From positions 5,088,546-5,152,545 of the forward strand of contig NZ_CP032157.1 of NCBI RefSeq assembly GCF_003555545.1: a stretch of DNA of 64,000 bases. The letters run 5' to 3'. This DNA comes from Paraflavitalea soli. Its GTDB lineage: Bacteria > Bacteroidota > Bacteroidia > Chitinophagales > Chitinophagaceae. Position 1 is the first letter of the stretch. Each line of letters begins with the position of its first letter. The notes below the pieces were generated by a model, which worked only from the letters and a program-made list of their open reading frames with translations, did no database searches and was not told the origin of the DNA. Made by a program: the position numbers and the translations under genes. Below, one piece after another: positions 27,844 to 37,700 of the stretch.

Positions 27844-28158
27844 TTATGGTAGGTAAAATACTTCTTTTAAAGGAATACTGATGGGTGAATTATCATCATT
27901 CGTTTCCATGATGTCTTTCATATAGGCCCACCATTTTTGCATCACCGGCTGTGCAGGCAGGTTGTCCAGCGCCTTAGGGTCTTCTGCTTTGAGCACACCA
28001 AACAGACTGTTGGTGCTTTCATCGAGAAAGATCGAATAGTCGCTGATACCTGTTTGTTTGAGCAGTTGCTCCAGTTCAGGCCAGATTGTATCATGCCGTT
28101 TGAGGTATTCCTCTTCGAATCCTTTGTAGAGTGTCATTTTGAATGCAACGCGTGCCAT
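27844..28158 (-). CDS. rhaM: L-rhamnose mutarotase
   Basis: Interconverts alpha- and beta-L-rhamnopyranose so that the isomerase receives its anomer; small cytosolic dimer of 104 residues, the normal length. The sequence starts MARVAFKMTLYKGFEEEYLK, with the active-site His and Trp in KRHDTIWPEL, then ISDYSIFLDE, LFGVLKAED and the C-terminal QKWWAYMKDIM. It lies between the aldolase/dehydrogenase fusion (upstream on this strand) and rhaI. Confidence 0.95.
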   Translation of the reverse strand: MARVAFKMTLYKGFEEEYLKRHDTIWPELEQLLKQTGISDYSIFLDESTNSLFGVLKAEDPKALDNLPAQPVMQKWWAYMKDIMETNDDNSPISIPLKEVFYLP

Positions 28159-28262
28159 ATAACTACTTTTGGTCCGGAAGTCGGAAAAGTCCGAAAGTCC
28201 GGAAGAATATTACCTGATAATCAAAAATACTTACCGTCTTCCCGACTCACGGTCTTCCGGTC
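28159..28262. repeat. Low-complexity spacer with GTCCGGAAG repeats inside rha operon
   Basis: GTCCGGAAG occurs at 28172-28180 and 28197-28205 with the related word GTCGGAAAAGTCCGAAA between, and inverted relatives (GTCTTCCCGACT, GGTCTTCCGGTCTT) follow near 28237-28264. It breaks the otherwise tight spacing of the operon and could form imperfect hairpins that affect expression of rhaM and the downstream genes. Confidence 0.55.
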
Positions 28263-30380
28263 TTACCTCACAAACGCCATCGCTACACCACCATCCACAT
28301 TCAGCACATTACCGGTCGACTTATTCAACAGCCCGCCTACGAATACAAAGCAGGCATTGGCGATATCTTCCGGTAATATGATCTCATTGAGCAAGGTACG
28401 TTTGGCATAGAAAGCCGGAAGCTCTTCCACTTTCACGCCATAAGCTTTGGCCCTGCCTTCGGCCCAGGCCCCTTCCCATATCTTACTGTCGGAGATCACC
28501 GCATCGGGATTCACTACATTCACGCGGATATTATCCTTGCCCAGTTCAGCCGCATTGAGGCGGCTGAGGTGCAGCTGCGCTGCTTTGGCAGATCCATAAC
28601 CCGCATTGTTCGGCCCTGATACCAGTCCATTCTTGCTCACAATATTGAGTACATCACCACCCAGGTCCTGCTTGCGCATAATGTTTACACCAGCTTGTGT
28701 AACGAAGAACTGCCCTTTTACCAGCACGTCATACAGCAGGTCCCAATCTTTTTCTGTATGCTCTTCAATGGGTTTCGAGATAGACAGTCCTGCACAGTTC
28801 ACCACAATGTCGACACCACCAAAGGCAAGTGCTGAAGTGGTATAGGCATTAGTAATATCCTGCTCACTGGTCACATCCAACACCACCGTGCTGAAAACAT
28901 CTTTGCCGTATTTCTTTTGAAATTCTTCTTTGGCTCCTTCCAGTCTTTGTGCATCATTGTCATTGATGATCACACAAGCTCCTTCATCAGCAAACTTCTG
29001 TGCAATGGCCTTACCAATGCCACCGGCACTGCCCGTTACCAGGGCGATCCTGCCTGATAATGCTTTAGGCTTTGGCATACGCTGCAACTTGGCCTCTTCC
29101 AGCAGCCAGTATTCAATATTGAATGCTTCCTGCCGTGGTAAAGAGGTGTAGGAGGAGATGGCCTCTGCCCCACGCATTACGTTGATGGCATTCGTATAGA
29201 ATTCAGCCGCTACCCGCGCTGTTTGTTTGTCTTTCGCAAAGGTAAACATGCCTACACCCGGGTACAGGATCACCACCGGGTTAGGATCACGCATGGCCGG
29301 ACTATTCGGATGTTTGCAAGCGTTATAATAATCTGCGTACATTTTACGATAGGCCTCAAAAGGGGCCGCCAGCTGTTCCTTGAGGGCCTTTTCATTGCTA
29401 AGGTCCGCATCCTGCGCCAGCTCCACCACCAGCGGGCTGATCTTTGTACGCAGGAAGTGATCGGGGCAGCTGGTGCCCAGGGGCGCCAGCCTGTCGAGGT
29501 CTTTGGAGTTGATGAACTGCAGTACCCGGTCATCGTCTGTAAAATGTCCTACCATACGGGTATGGCTGGAACAAAATCCACGGAGCACAGGCGCCAGCAA
29601 AGCAGCCTGTTTCAACCGGTCTTCCTTTTTCAGCGATTGTAGCTTAGCGCCACCGAAGATGGCTTCTTTCTTTGTTTTTGATTCAATGAATTCGGCACAG
29701 CGTTCTATCACTTCCAGGGTATTGATATAACTTCCATAAGCCGTGTCCCCCCAGGTGAAGAGCCCATGAGAACCCAGCATAATACCCTTGATACCGGGGT
29801 TTTCATCCAGGCATTGTTTCAGTTTGAGGCCAAGGTCGAAGCCCGGGCGCTGCCACTCTACCCAGCCGATGCTGCCATTGAAAAGCTCCTGCGTAATGCG
29901 CTTGCCATCTTTTGCAGCAGCAATAGCGATCGCTGCATCCGGATGCAGGTGATCAATATGTTTGAAGGGCAGAAATCCATGCAGGGGCGTATCGATGGAA
30001 GGAGCTTTGGAGCTCAGGTCAAATATGCAATGGTTGAACAGTTCTACCATTTCATCTTCGAATTCAATGCCACGGTATACATTGGTAAGACTGCGCAGCC
30101 TTTCTACGTATAATGCCGCCAGACCGCTTTTTTTAAGGGTACCAATATCCCCCCCCGAACCTTTGATCCACATTACCTCGGTTTCTTTGCCTGTCAGCGG
30201 ATCTTTGGAGATCACCTTACAGGAAGTGTTGCCACCGCCATAATTGGTGAGCCGCAGATCGGCGCCAAGGAGATTAGAACGATAGATCAACAAAGCCACT
30301 TCATCACCGGCCATTGATGCCGCTGTAGCTTCATTCCACAGATAACTTACATGCTTAAATGTTGATGTAGTAACAGACAT
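28263..30380 (-). CDS. rhaEW: Bifunctional L-rhamnulose-1-phosphate aldolase / lactaldehyde (alcohol) dehydrogenase
   Basis: Fusion enzyme of 705 residues that cleaves rhamnulose 1-phosphate to dihydroxyacetone phosphate and L-lactaldehyde and oxidises or reduces the aldehyde. Residues 1-about 430 are a class II aldolase domain: GGGNTSCKV, the metal-binding cluster HIDHLHPD (H141, H144, H146) and MLGSHGLFTWG. Residues about 440-705 are a short-chain dehydrogenase: VTGSAGGIGKA (449-456 glycine motif), NCAG and the catalytic YGSAK (Y595, K599). This is the RhaEW/YuxG arrangement. The first ATG is at 30380, 10 bp after rhaT. Both active sites look intact. Confidence 0.95.
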   Translation of the reverse strand: MSVTTSTFKHVSYLWNEATAASMAGDEVALLIYRSNLLGADLRLTNYGGGNTSCKVISKDPLTGKETEVMWIKGSGGDIGTLKKSGLAALYVERLRSLTNVYRGIEFEDEMVELFNHCIFDLSSKAPSIDTPLHGFLPFKHIDHLHPDAAIAIAAAKDGKRITQELFNGSIGWVEWQRPGFDLGLKLKQCLDENPGIKGIMLGSHGLFTWGDTAYGSYINTLEVIERCAEFIESKTKKEAIFGGAKLQSLKKEDRLKQAALLAPVLRGFCSSHTRMVGHFTDDDRVLQFINSKDLDRLAPLGTSCPDHFLRTKISPLVVELAQDADLSNEKALKEQLAAPFEAYRKMYADYYNACKHPNSPAMRDPNPVVILYPGVGMFTFAKDKQTARVAAEFYTNAINVMRGAEAISSYTSLPRQEAFNIEYWLLEEAKLQRMPKPKALSGRIALVTGSAGGIGKAIAQKFADEGACVIINDNDAQRLEGAKEEFQKKYGKDVFSTVVLDVTSEQDITNAYTTSALAFGGVDIVVNCAGLSISKPIEEHTEKDWDLLYDVLVKGQFFVTQAGVNIMRKQDLGGDVLNIVSKNGLVSGPNNAGYGSAKAAQLHLSRLNAAELGKDNIRVNVVNPDAVISDSKIWEGAWAEGRAKAYGVKVEELPAFYAKRTLLNEIILPEDIANACFVFVGGLLNKSTGNVLNVDGGVAMAFVR

Positions 30381-30390
30381 TTTCGAGTAT

Positions 30391-31500
30391 TTAAATTCTA
30401 TTAATTGCGGTTTTTTCTTTTTCCTTTTCTTTGAGGTAATTGCCCCGGCCTACTACCAGCACCGATGCCAGGATGACCAGGATACCAACAATAATGGTAG
30501 TCTTCGTCTTGCGGCTTACGCCTTTCCATTCATTGAGCGCCAGGCCCCAGGCATTGGCCACGAGTATAATAAAAGCCATGTGCAGTATCCAGGAGCTGGC
30601 GCCATTGCCCAGCCTGCTTTCGCCCATGCCATAGAAAAAGAACTGCAGGAACCAGGTAGTGCCCGCTATAGCCGAGAACAGGTAATTTTTGGCCAGCGGG
30701 GTCTGTTTATTCGTGTAATCTTTAAAGGTCTTGTTGCGCGCATTGAGGATCATACACCAGATCAGGTTGGTGGTAAGCCCTCCCCATAATAACACCACAT
30801 AAACCACATTGTTTCGATACAGGAATTCCCCTTCGCCCGGATGCGCCGCTTGCCAGGCCGTATTGGCAGTAGCCGACATGGATGATCCCGCTTCAATACC
30901 AAAGCTGAAGCAGGCGCTCAGCACACCCGATATGATGGCCACCAACAGGCCCAGGCCCAGCTTGAATTCCTGGTTAGCTCCTTTGGTATTGCCTGCCAGG
31001 TCTTTATCTTTCATGGCCCCGGCTTTGCCGCAAATAATAATACCGATCACACATACCAGCAGTCCCAGCAATACCCATTGCCCCCAACGTTGGGAGAACA
31101 GGTCGGTAATGGTGTCTTTGCCGGCCTGGGGAAAAAAATCATAGTATATAGAAGGAATGATCGATCCGAAAATGGAGCACAATCCGAGGATGATGGAACT
31201 ACCCAACGATACACCCAGGTACCGTACACCCAGCCCATAAGTAAGACCGCCAATACCCCATAGTACCCCCATGATATAGGTCCATTTGAGCACTGAAAAA
31301 TCGGTTGAGCTAATAATGCTGCCAAAATCGGGGATGGTGAGATAAGCAGCCAGTGGCGGAACAATGAGCCAGGAAAACAGGCCACCGATGATCCAGTAAC
31401 TTTCCCAGGCCCAGCCTTTTACTTTCTTAAATGGTATGTAGAAACTTCCTGATGCAAAACCTCCTATGAAGTGGAATATAACGCCTAAGATAGAACCCAT
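30391..31500 (-). CDS. rhaT: L-rhamnose/proton symporter
   Basis: Inner-membrane sugar importer of 369 residues with about ten hydrophobic segments. RhaT-family features: GVIFHFIGGFASGSFYIPFK, KGWAWESYWIIGGLFSWLIV, IMGVLWGIGGLTYGLGVRYL and GSSIILGLCSIFGSIIPSIY. E. coli RhaT is about 344 residues, so the length fits. It is the first gene of the rha operon; the regulator is divergent across 217 bp. A candidate -7 box TACTTTTA lies on the minus strand near 31555. Confidence 0.94.
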   Translation of the reverse strand: MGSILGVIFHFIGGFASGSFYIPFKKVKGWAWESYWIIGGLFSWLIVPPLAAYLTIPDFGSIISSTDFSVLKWTYIMGVLWGIGGLTYGLGVRYLGVSLGSSIILGLCSIFGSIIPSIYYDFFPQAGKDTITDLFSQRWGQWVLLGLLVCVIGIIICGKAGAMKDKDLAGNTKGANQEFKLGLGLLVAIISGVLSACFSFGIEAGSSMSATANTAWQAAHPGEGEFLYRNNVVYVVLLWGGLTTNLIWCMILNARNKTFKDYTNKQTPLAKNYLFSAIAGTTWFLQFFFYGMGESRLGNGASSWILHMAFIILVANAWGLALNEWKGVSRKTKTTIIVGILVILASVLVVGRGNYLKEKEKEKTAINRI

Positions 31501-31717
31501 GAGTTAAAAGTTTTTTCAATATGGCCTGGCAAGAAATGATAAATATGTGATTAAAAGTAGACGGATTCAGCTAGTCGGCCATCATGTACTATCATGGTGG
31601 CGAAGTACTTGTTAACCACTCAAATATCCCTCATGCAATCGTTGCCGGAGATAACCCGGGAAGGTGCCGCATTTTTTTGTAGGTTTGACCATTAATGAGT
31701 TAACGAATGCCGCTGTG
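31501..31717. promoter_or_regulatory. Divergent rha promoter region with imperfect palindrome and -7 box
   Basis: CCATCATG (31579-31586) and CATGGTGG (31593-31600) form an 8-bp palindrome with one mismatch and 6-nt spacer, positioned where a regulator would control rhaT. On the plus strand TAGGTTTG (31680-31687) is an exact match to the Bacteroidota -7 TAnnTTTG, about 30 bp before the regulator ATG at 31718. I find no good -33 TTG at the usual distance for it. An exact -7 here argues against a GTG start at 31664. Confidence 0.45.
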
Positions 31718-32749
31718 ATGAAAAAGCCGCCGATCTACCAACACCTGTATATTGATTATCATTCTGCTACCCCCAAGTACCTGCAACTGGCCAATTCCAT
31801 TGTGAAGGCTATTGCCGATGGTAAGATAGCTAAAGATGAAATACTCCCCTCGATCAATGAGTTAAGTTTTGAGTTCGAGATCTCCCGCGATACCGCGGAG
31901 AAAGGATACAAACACCTCAAGAAAATAGGCGTATTGGGTTCGGTACCCGGTAAAGGTTTTTTTGTGAAGACAACCGAGGTCAATCACCAGTTGAAGGTAT
32001 TCCTCCTGTTCAACAAACTAAGCTCACACAAAAAGATCGTGTACGATGCTTTTGTAGCCGCCCTGGGTGAAATGGCCAGCGTTGATTTTTACATCTACAA
32101 CAACGACTTTGCCTTCTTTAAAAAGCTGCTGGAGAACAAGAAAGACGATTATACCCATTATGTGATCATTCCCCATTTTATGGAAGGAGGCGATAATGCC
32201 CACGAGATCATCAACATCATCGACAAGAGTAAACTGATCCTGCTCGATAAGCTGGTGGCCGGCGTGGGGGGTGAATATGGCGCCGTATATGAAAATTTTG
32301 AAAAGGATATTTACAATGCCCTCGAACAGGCATTGCAGCAATTGAGCAAGTACGATACACTCAAGATCATTTTCCCTGCCTATACCTATTTTCCGCAGGA
32401 GATACTCAAAGGCTTTTACCGCTTCTGCAATCAGTATGCTTTTAACTACAAGGTGGTGCATAATATAGAAGAAGAACCCATACAGGAAGGGGAAGCCTAT
32501 ATCAACCTTATGGAGAATGACCTGGTGACCCTCATTGAACGCATACTGGCCACCAAATTAAAAGTGGGCAAACAAGTGGGCGTGATCTCTTACAATGAGA
32601 CACCACTGAAGAAGATCATCCTCAACGGCATTACCACCATTTCCAGCGACTTCCAGATGATGGGCGAAAAAGCAGCCCAACTGATCCTGGAGCGATCAAC
32701 CGAGCATATTGCTATTCCCTTTTACCTCACCTTAAGAGCATCCTTGTAA
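31718..32749 (+). CDS. GntR-family regulator with sugar-binding-like C-terminal domain, likely rha regulator
   Basis: Transcription regulator of 343 residues. The N-terminal winged helix (about 10-80) is GntR-type: PKYLQLANSIVKAIADGKI, LPSINELSFEFEISRDTAEK and the wing GVLGSVPGKGFFV. The rest (about 85-343) resembles a LacI/periplasmic-binding-protein fold (KIVYDAFVAALGEMASVDFY, IIPHFMEGGDNAHEI, KQVGVISYNETPLKKIIL) and ends ERSTEHIAIPFYLTLRASL. It is divergent from rhaT, so it likely controls the rha operon in response to rhamnose or a pathway intermediate (inference). The ATG at 31718 follows an exact -7 box. It converges with the susD gene at 32842. Confidence 0.88.
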   Translation: MKKPPIYQHLYIDYHSATPKYLQLANSIVKAIADGKIAKDEILPSINELSFEFEISRDTAEKGYKHLKKIGVLGSVPGKGFFVKTTEVNHQLKVFLLFNKLSSHKKIVYDAFVAALGEMASVDFYIYNNDFAFFKKLLENKKDDYTHYVIIPHFMEGGDNAHEIINIIDKSKLILLDKLVAGVGGEYGAVYENFEKDIYNALEQALQQLSKYDTLKIIFPAYTYFPQEILKGFYRFCNQYAFNYKVVHNIEEEPIQEGEAYINLMENDLVTLIERILATKLKVGKQVGVISYNETPLKKIILNGITTISSDFQMMGEKAAQLILERSTEHIAIPFYLTLRASL

Positions 32750-32786
32750 CAGGCCCTTTTCAGCTCCTCCACTTCTGAAATAAAAA

Positions 32787-32805
32787 GGACCGGTCCAAAA
32801 GGACC
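32787..32805. terminator. Candidate terminator between convergent regulator and susD
   Basis: GGACCGGTCC (32787-32796) is self-complementary and overlaps GGTCC-AAAA-GGACC (32792-32805); an A5 tract at 32782-32786 provides a T-run for the minus strand. Two alternative hairpins share an arm. The layout is not a textbook terminator. Confidence 0.45.
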
Positions 32806-32841
32806 AGCCCGTGTATAGCTCTGATGTGATTGAAAAACTTG

Positions 32842-34752
32842 CTAATTTTTCTTAGCCCACCACAATGGTGTGCGTACATTATCAGCTCCTCCCAGGAATT
32901 CAAGCGCCTGGGCATAACCCTTGCTGTTGGTGTTCTTCAGCGAAGACGGGTAAGCCAGTCTTTGCGGGAAGAACTTCACGTTGCTGGTCATATAATTGCC
33001 TGAGGTAAGATCGGGCAGGTTGGGAAGCGGATTTTCGATGGTTGGATTCTCAATGAAGGGCAATCCAAGCCTGCGGAAATCATTCCAGCCTTCCAGCGGC
33101 GTCCAGGGCAATTGAGCAATGTACTTCTGTGTAATGATCTTGGTAAGCAGGTCATTTCTTACTGCACCATTCTTATACAGGCTATTAACCGGGTAAGCGA
33201 TGGCAGCAGTACCTGGTGTATTTGTATAGCCGTCTACATAGTCCACATTATAAGTGGCGCCTGGCTCTGTTACATGGTTCCAGCTAACAGAAGTACCGGT
33301 TCTGCCGAAATCGGTAGATGCTTTGTAAGCCGTTCCAAAATTACCTACACCCCAATAATCGAGGTTTAATTGAATACCGGTCTCATAAGCATCTTTGCCC
33401 GTTGTAGGTACTGTCCATCCCCTTACCGCTGCTTCGGCAATCAGGAAATAAGTTTCCCAGGGAGCAAAGAAGATACGTTTGGCCGTACTGCCCCTGAATT
33501 TCATAGAAAGACGGGGAGCTGCGCCAGGCCATCCACGCCATTGGTTGCGGGTACCTTTTACACCCCAATCGCCACCATTCGAACCATTCCAGGTAAACTT
33601 GCCTTCCAGCGATCTTACCACTGTATTCGTGGCACTCATCAGATCACGCTTGGTTGTTTCCCAGCTGGGCTGATCATAAGAAGGATATTTGGCAAAATCG
33701 GGGTTGGTAAAATCACCCGCCAATATAAAGGCTTTGTAAGCCCGTGGATCGATCGTATTGGGCAAACCATCCAGCCAGTAACCGGCATAAGGCTCATTGT
33801 TCATCGTAGAGAAATGGTCTGTCAGCTTTAAACCAGCATAATTGGCAGGCTTGATCATCGGCAGCAAGGAAGCAGGTAACTGGTCGGCGCTCTTGATACC
33901 TCCAAGACCGGCTAAGATATTCTCCATGGTGGTAGAAAGTATCTGTGCATTCCACTCACGGCTCATCACACCTGTAAGGGCATCCCAGCCTGGCTTCTCC
34001 TGCACCTGGAAAGCATGGTCCATAGTGGTGATCAGGTTGCCCGTTACCGCTGCTTCAAATTCCGCTTTTGCCTTAGCTGCATCTACCTCCGACAAACGCA
34101 TAGCAAGACGCAGGCGCATGGAGTTAGCATATCTTTTCCACTTGTCCCAATTGTATCCAAAAGCAGGGTCCAGCTTCTCCAGGCCCGCCGCATTTACTAC
34201 CGTAAGATCCAGTTTGGAAGAAGCATCTTTCAATTCATCCAACAGGAAATAATACACATCCTTTACGGAAGAGAACTGGGGATTCACACCCTGAAAACCA
34301 TTCAGCGGCATAGGTCCAAAATTATCACTCAACTCACTCATCAGGTAAGCGCGCCAGATGCGGGCTGCCTGTTTGAGATTGCCCGTATACGGTTTGATAT
34401 TATTGGCTGCAATCTTTTCATCAGCCACCTGTATCGCTGTATTGGCATGGTTGAGCCACTCAGAAATATAACGGTAATAGTCCGTGCTCCATCCATCATC
34501 CGGTGTGCCGGAAGAAATACCGCCACTCAAATGCTGGTGACTGGTCGTTTTCCAATACAACACAAATACGCGCTCCGCAATATGCGGGTCCATTTGTGCC
34601 GAAGTAATTGAATTATTCAGAAAATACTCCACCTGTACCTGGTCGGCACTGGCGTCCTTAGGACTCATATTGATGTCCTCAAATTTCTTACAGGAAGCCA
34701 GCAAAGCGATGGCCGACAGCAGCAATCCTGATTTTATGGTTAGCTTTTTCAT
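32842..34752 (-). CDS. SusD_2-type (SusD/RagB) nutrient-binding lipoprotein
   Basis: Outer-membrane lipoprotein of 636 residues. The signal MKKLTIKSGLLLSAIALLAS ends at a lipobox Cys followed by KKFEDINMSPKDA, typical of the SusD-like_2 branch, where the mature protein starts (F/L)(D/E)xIN. Other branch features are TSHQHLSGGISSG, YYRYISEWLNHANTAI, ARIWRAYLMSELSDNFGPMP and the C-terminal ITQKYIAQLPWTPLEGWNDF. Partner of the susC 18 bp upstream. The SusD_2 branch differs from the two SusD proteins in the FAS1 operon. Ligand unknown. Confidence 0.93.
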   Translation of the reverse strand: MKKLTIKSGLLLSAIALLASCKKFEDINMSPKDASADQVQVEYFLNNSITSAQMDPHIAERVFVLYWKTTSHQHLSGGISSGTPDDGWSTDYYRYISEWLNHANTAIQVADEKIAANNIKPYTGNLKQAARIWRAYLMSELSDNFGPMPLNGFQGVNPQFSSVKDVYYFLLDELKDASSKLDLTVVNAAGLEKLDPAFGYNWDKWKRYANSMRLRLAMRLSEVDAAKAKAEFEAAVTGNLITTMDHAFQVQEKPGWDALTGVMSREWNAQILSTTMENILAGLGGIKSADQLPASLLPMIKPANYAGLKLTDHFSTMNNEPYAGYWLDGLPNTIDPRAYKAFILAGDFTNPDFAKYPSYDQPSWETTKRDLMSATNTVVRSLEGKFTWNGSNGGDWGVKGTRNQWRGWPGAAPRLSMKFRGSTAKRIFFAPWETYFLIAEAAVRGWTVPTTGKDAYETGIQLNLDYWGVGNFGTAYKASTDFGRTGTSVSWNHVTEPGATYNVDYVDGYTNTPGTAAIAYPVNSLYKNGAVRNDLLTKIITQKYIAQLPWTPLEGWNDFRRLGLPFIENPTIENPLPNLPDLTSGNYMTSNVKFFPQRLAYPSSLKNTNSKGYAQALEFLGGADNVRTPLWWAKKN

Positions 34753-34770
34753 TGTAATGCAGTTTGAAAT

Positions 34771-37700
34771 TTAGAATGTAAGGCTCAGGTTGAACAATAC
34801 TGTACGTGTAGTGGGCGGGCTTACGTTTTCGAAACCAACCGCATTGGTACCCGTAGCAAATACTGATTCAGGATCCAGGCCATTCATATGGCTGGAAATA
34901 AGCCAAACATTATTGCAGGATACACCGATCCGCGCACGTTGAATAGGTGTTTTAGACAGTATTTTCAAAGGCAGATCATAGTTGAGCTGGATATTGCGGA
35001 TGCGCACATTGGAGGCATCATACATATTAAGCTCTGTAATACCTGCATTGCCCAGGTTGGTTACCTGGCTCCAATATAATTGCGGAGATACTGCTGTAGT
35101 GTTTTTCTTATATCCGGTACCATCAACCACTACGCCGTCAACGGTGAAGTTGGCCCTCTCGCCATTTACCACAGTAGCTGCTGCTGTACCGGCACGTTGC
35201 ATACCCACTTGTGTGGCAGAGAAGATCTTACCACCAAAACGTGCATCTACCAGTACACCCAGTGTAAAGCCTTTGTAGCCGAAAGTATTCGTTACACCCA
35301 GCAAGCCTGTAGCCTGTTGGTTACCCAGCCGCTGATTTTGAAGTCCGGCCTGTGGCAAGCCTGTACCTGTAAGGATCAGCTGACCATAGTATTCACTCTT
35401 TGTATCCGTTACACGCAGGAAAGTACTTCCATAGATCTCACCATACAATTCACCCTTCACCGCCTGTACACTCACCGCATCAAAACCGCCCAGTTGGTAT
35501 TTCGATACACTGTCCCTATCTGAGATCTCTTTTACTACGTTCCTGTTGCGGGAAAAGTTAGCAGACAGGTTCCAGGTAAGGCCTCCGGGATTGTTCAGTA
35601 TTCTTGCGTCCAGCATCACTTCAAAACCACTGTTCTGGATATCACCCGCATTGATCTTCCGGGCAGTATAACCACTCATAGGGTCCATCGGCAGATCAAT
35701 CAGCTGGCGGGTAGCATTTGATTTGTAATAGCTGAAATCAAGTCCGATCCTGTTGTCCAGGAAACGCAGTTCAGCACCTAACTCGCTTGATTTGATCAGC
35801 TCGCTTCTTACATTTTTATCAAACCTGGTAGCTTTTCTGGCAGCCACGGTATTCTGATTGGGATCGTTGCTGATGGTATAGGTATTGTACAACTGGTAGG
35901 GTGCCATATCATTACCCACGGTAGCATAGGAAGCACGCAGCTTTCCATAAGTGATCCAGGAAGGCAGTGTCTTGAAGGATTCAGTGAACACATAGGAAAG
36001 GCTCACCGAAGGATAGAAATAAGACGCATTATCGGGATGCAGCGCAGAAGACCAGTCGTTGCGGAAAGTGGCATCCAGGAACAGGTAACCATCCCAGTTT
36101 ACTCCCACCGTACCATACACTGAATTGATCCGGCGTTCGCTATAGGTGTCCGTAATGACAGGCGTACCTGTTCCATTAGTAGCAGAGAAGAGATTGGGTA
36201 CTTTCAGTTCACCCGCATTCACGCCTACATTGGATGATTTTTGCTGCATCAGGTTACCACCTACAGTGGCAGTACCGCCCAACTTGCCAAACAAATTGTC
36301 TTTCTGGGCAGTGATCAGTGTGCTGTAGTTGAATTCAGAATAAGTTTGTTTACCTACACTGAACCGGCCTGTAGTAGTCAACGGGCTGCCGGCATATACT
36401 TTACTGTTGTAATTGGTAGTATACATATCAGCACCACCTTTTACCTCCGCATTCAGCCAGGAGGTAAAATTGTATTTCAATGAACCCGTCATGATGAAAC
36501 GGTCGCGTGCGTCATTATTCAGGTTGTACTTTGTATTCCAATAAGGGTTTACACGGTTGCTTCCATCATACCAGATCATGGCGCCAAACTGGTTTACCGG
36601 GGGATCAAACTGTGTTACATCCAGTGAAACAGGCAGGTTATACAACAAAGCCGGATAGTTGCTCGTGTTCAGGCCCGCCACAGGCCTGTTCTTCGCATTG
36701 GCGTTGGAATACTGGATCTTGGTATCCGTAGTCCACCGGTTGTCTTTACCAAATTTGCTTACCGCGCGGGCAGTCAGGTTCACACGTGTGAGCTTTGTAC
36801 CCGGTATCATACTCTTGTCATTCAGGTAATTCAAAGAAGTATAGATAGAAGTACTGTTGATCTGCTGCTGGAAAGAAACGTTGTGGTTCTGCGTAAGGCC
36901 ATCTCCAAAAAATGCTTTCACATTGTCATAAGCCTGCATTTGCTCGCTTTGTCCTTTCCAGTTCGTTACTGTTTGCCCGGTGATCTTAGGTCCCCAGCTA
37001 CCCGAAGCAGTAGGAGCAAAAGCGCCATCCGATCCCATACCAAAAGTGGTTTGACGATCAGGATGCGTGAAGATGCTTTCCACACCCAGTGTAGAAGATA
37101 CCTGGATACCCAGGCCATTCTGTTTACGGCCGGTTTTGGTAGTGATCAGGATCACGCCATTACCTGCACGGCTACCGTAAAGGGCAGCGGCAGAAGCGCC
37201 TTTCAATACTGAGATGGACTCAATATCACCGGCATTGATATCTGCCAGGCCATTACCCATATCCAGGCCGGGGTTGAAATAATCGTTGTTAACAGCACCT
37301 ACAAAATTGTCAATAGGAACGCCATCTACTACGATCAGTGGCTGGTTCAGGCCCGTCAGTGAAGTATTACCACGCAGGTTGATCTTGGAAGAACCTGCAG
37401 GTCCTGTACTGGAGCGGATCACCTGCAAACCAGCTACCACACCTGTTAAGGCATTGGTAAGGTTGGGTTCGCGGGCATCCAGCAGGGTAGTACCTTTTAC
37501 TTCCTGTACTGCATAACCCAATGATTTTTTCTGACGTTTGATACCGAGGGCCGTTACCACTACCTCATTCAGATCGGCAGCAGTAGGCTGAATAATAAGA
37601 TTCAGCGCGGAAGAAGTGCTTGCCGGGGCTTCCAGCGCTTTAAAACCTATGGAGGAGATCACCAGGGTGGCGCCTGATGCAACCTGAAGGCGGAATGCGC

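Noticed and set aside
31664-31717. GTG start giving a longer rha regulator
   Set aside because: An exact -7 box lies inside the extension and the extra residues do not resemble GntR proteins; ATG 31718 preferred.
33112-33831. Plus-strand frames inside the SusD_2 gene
   Set aside because: Antisense to a complete lipoprotein gene with intact signatures.
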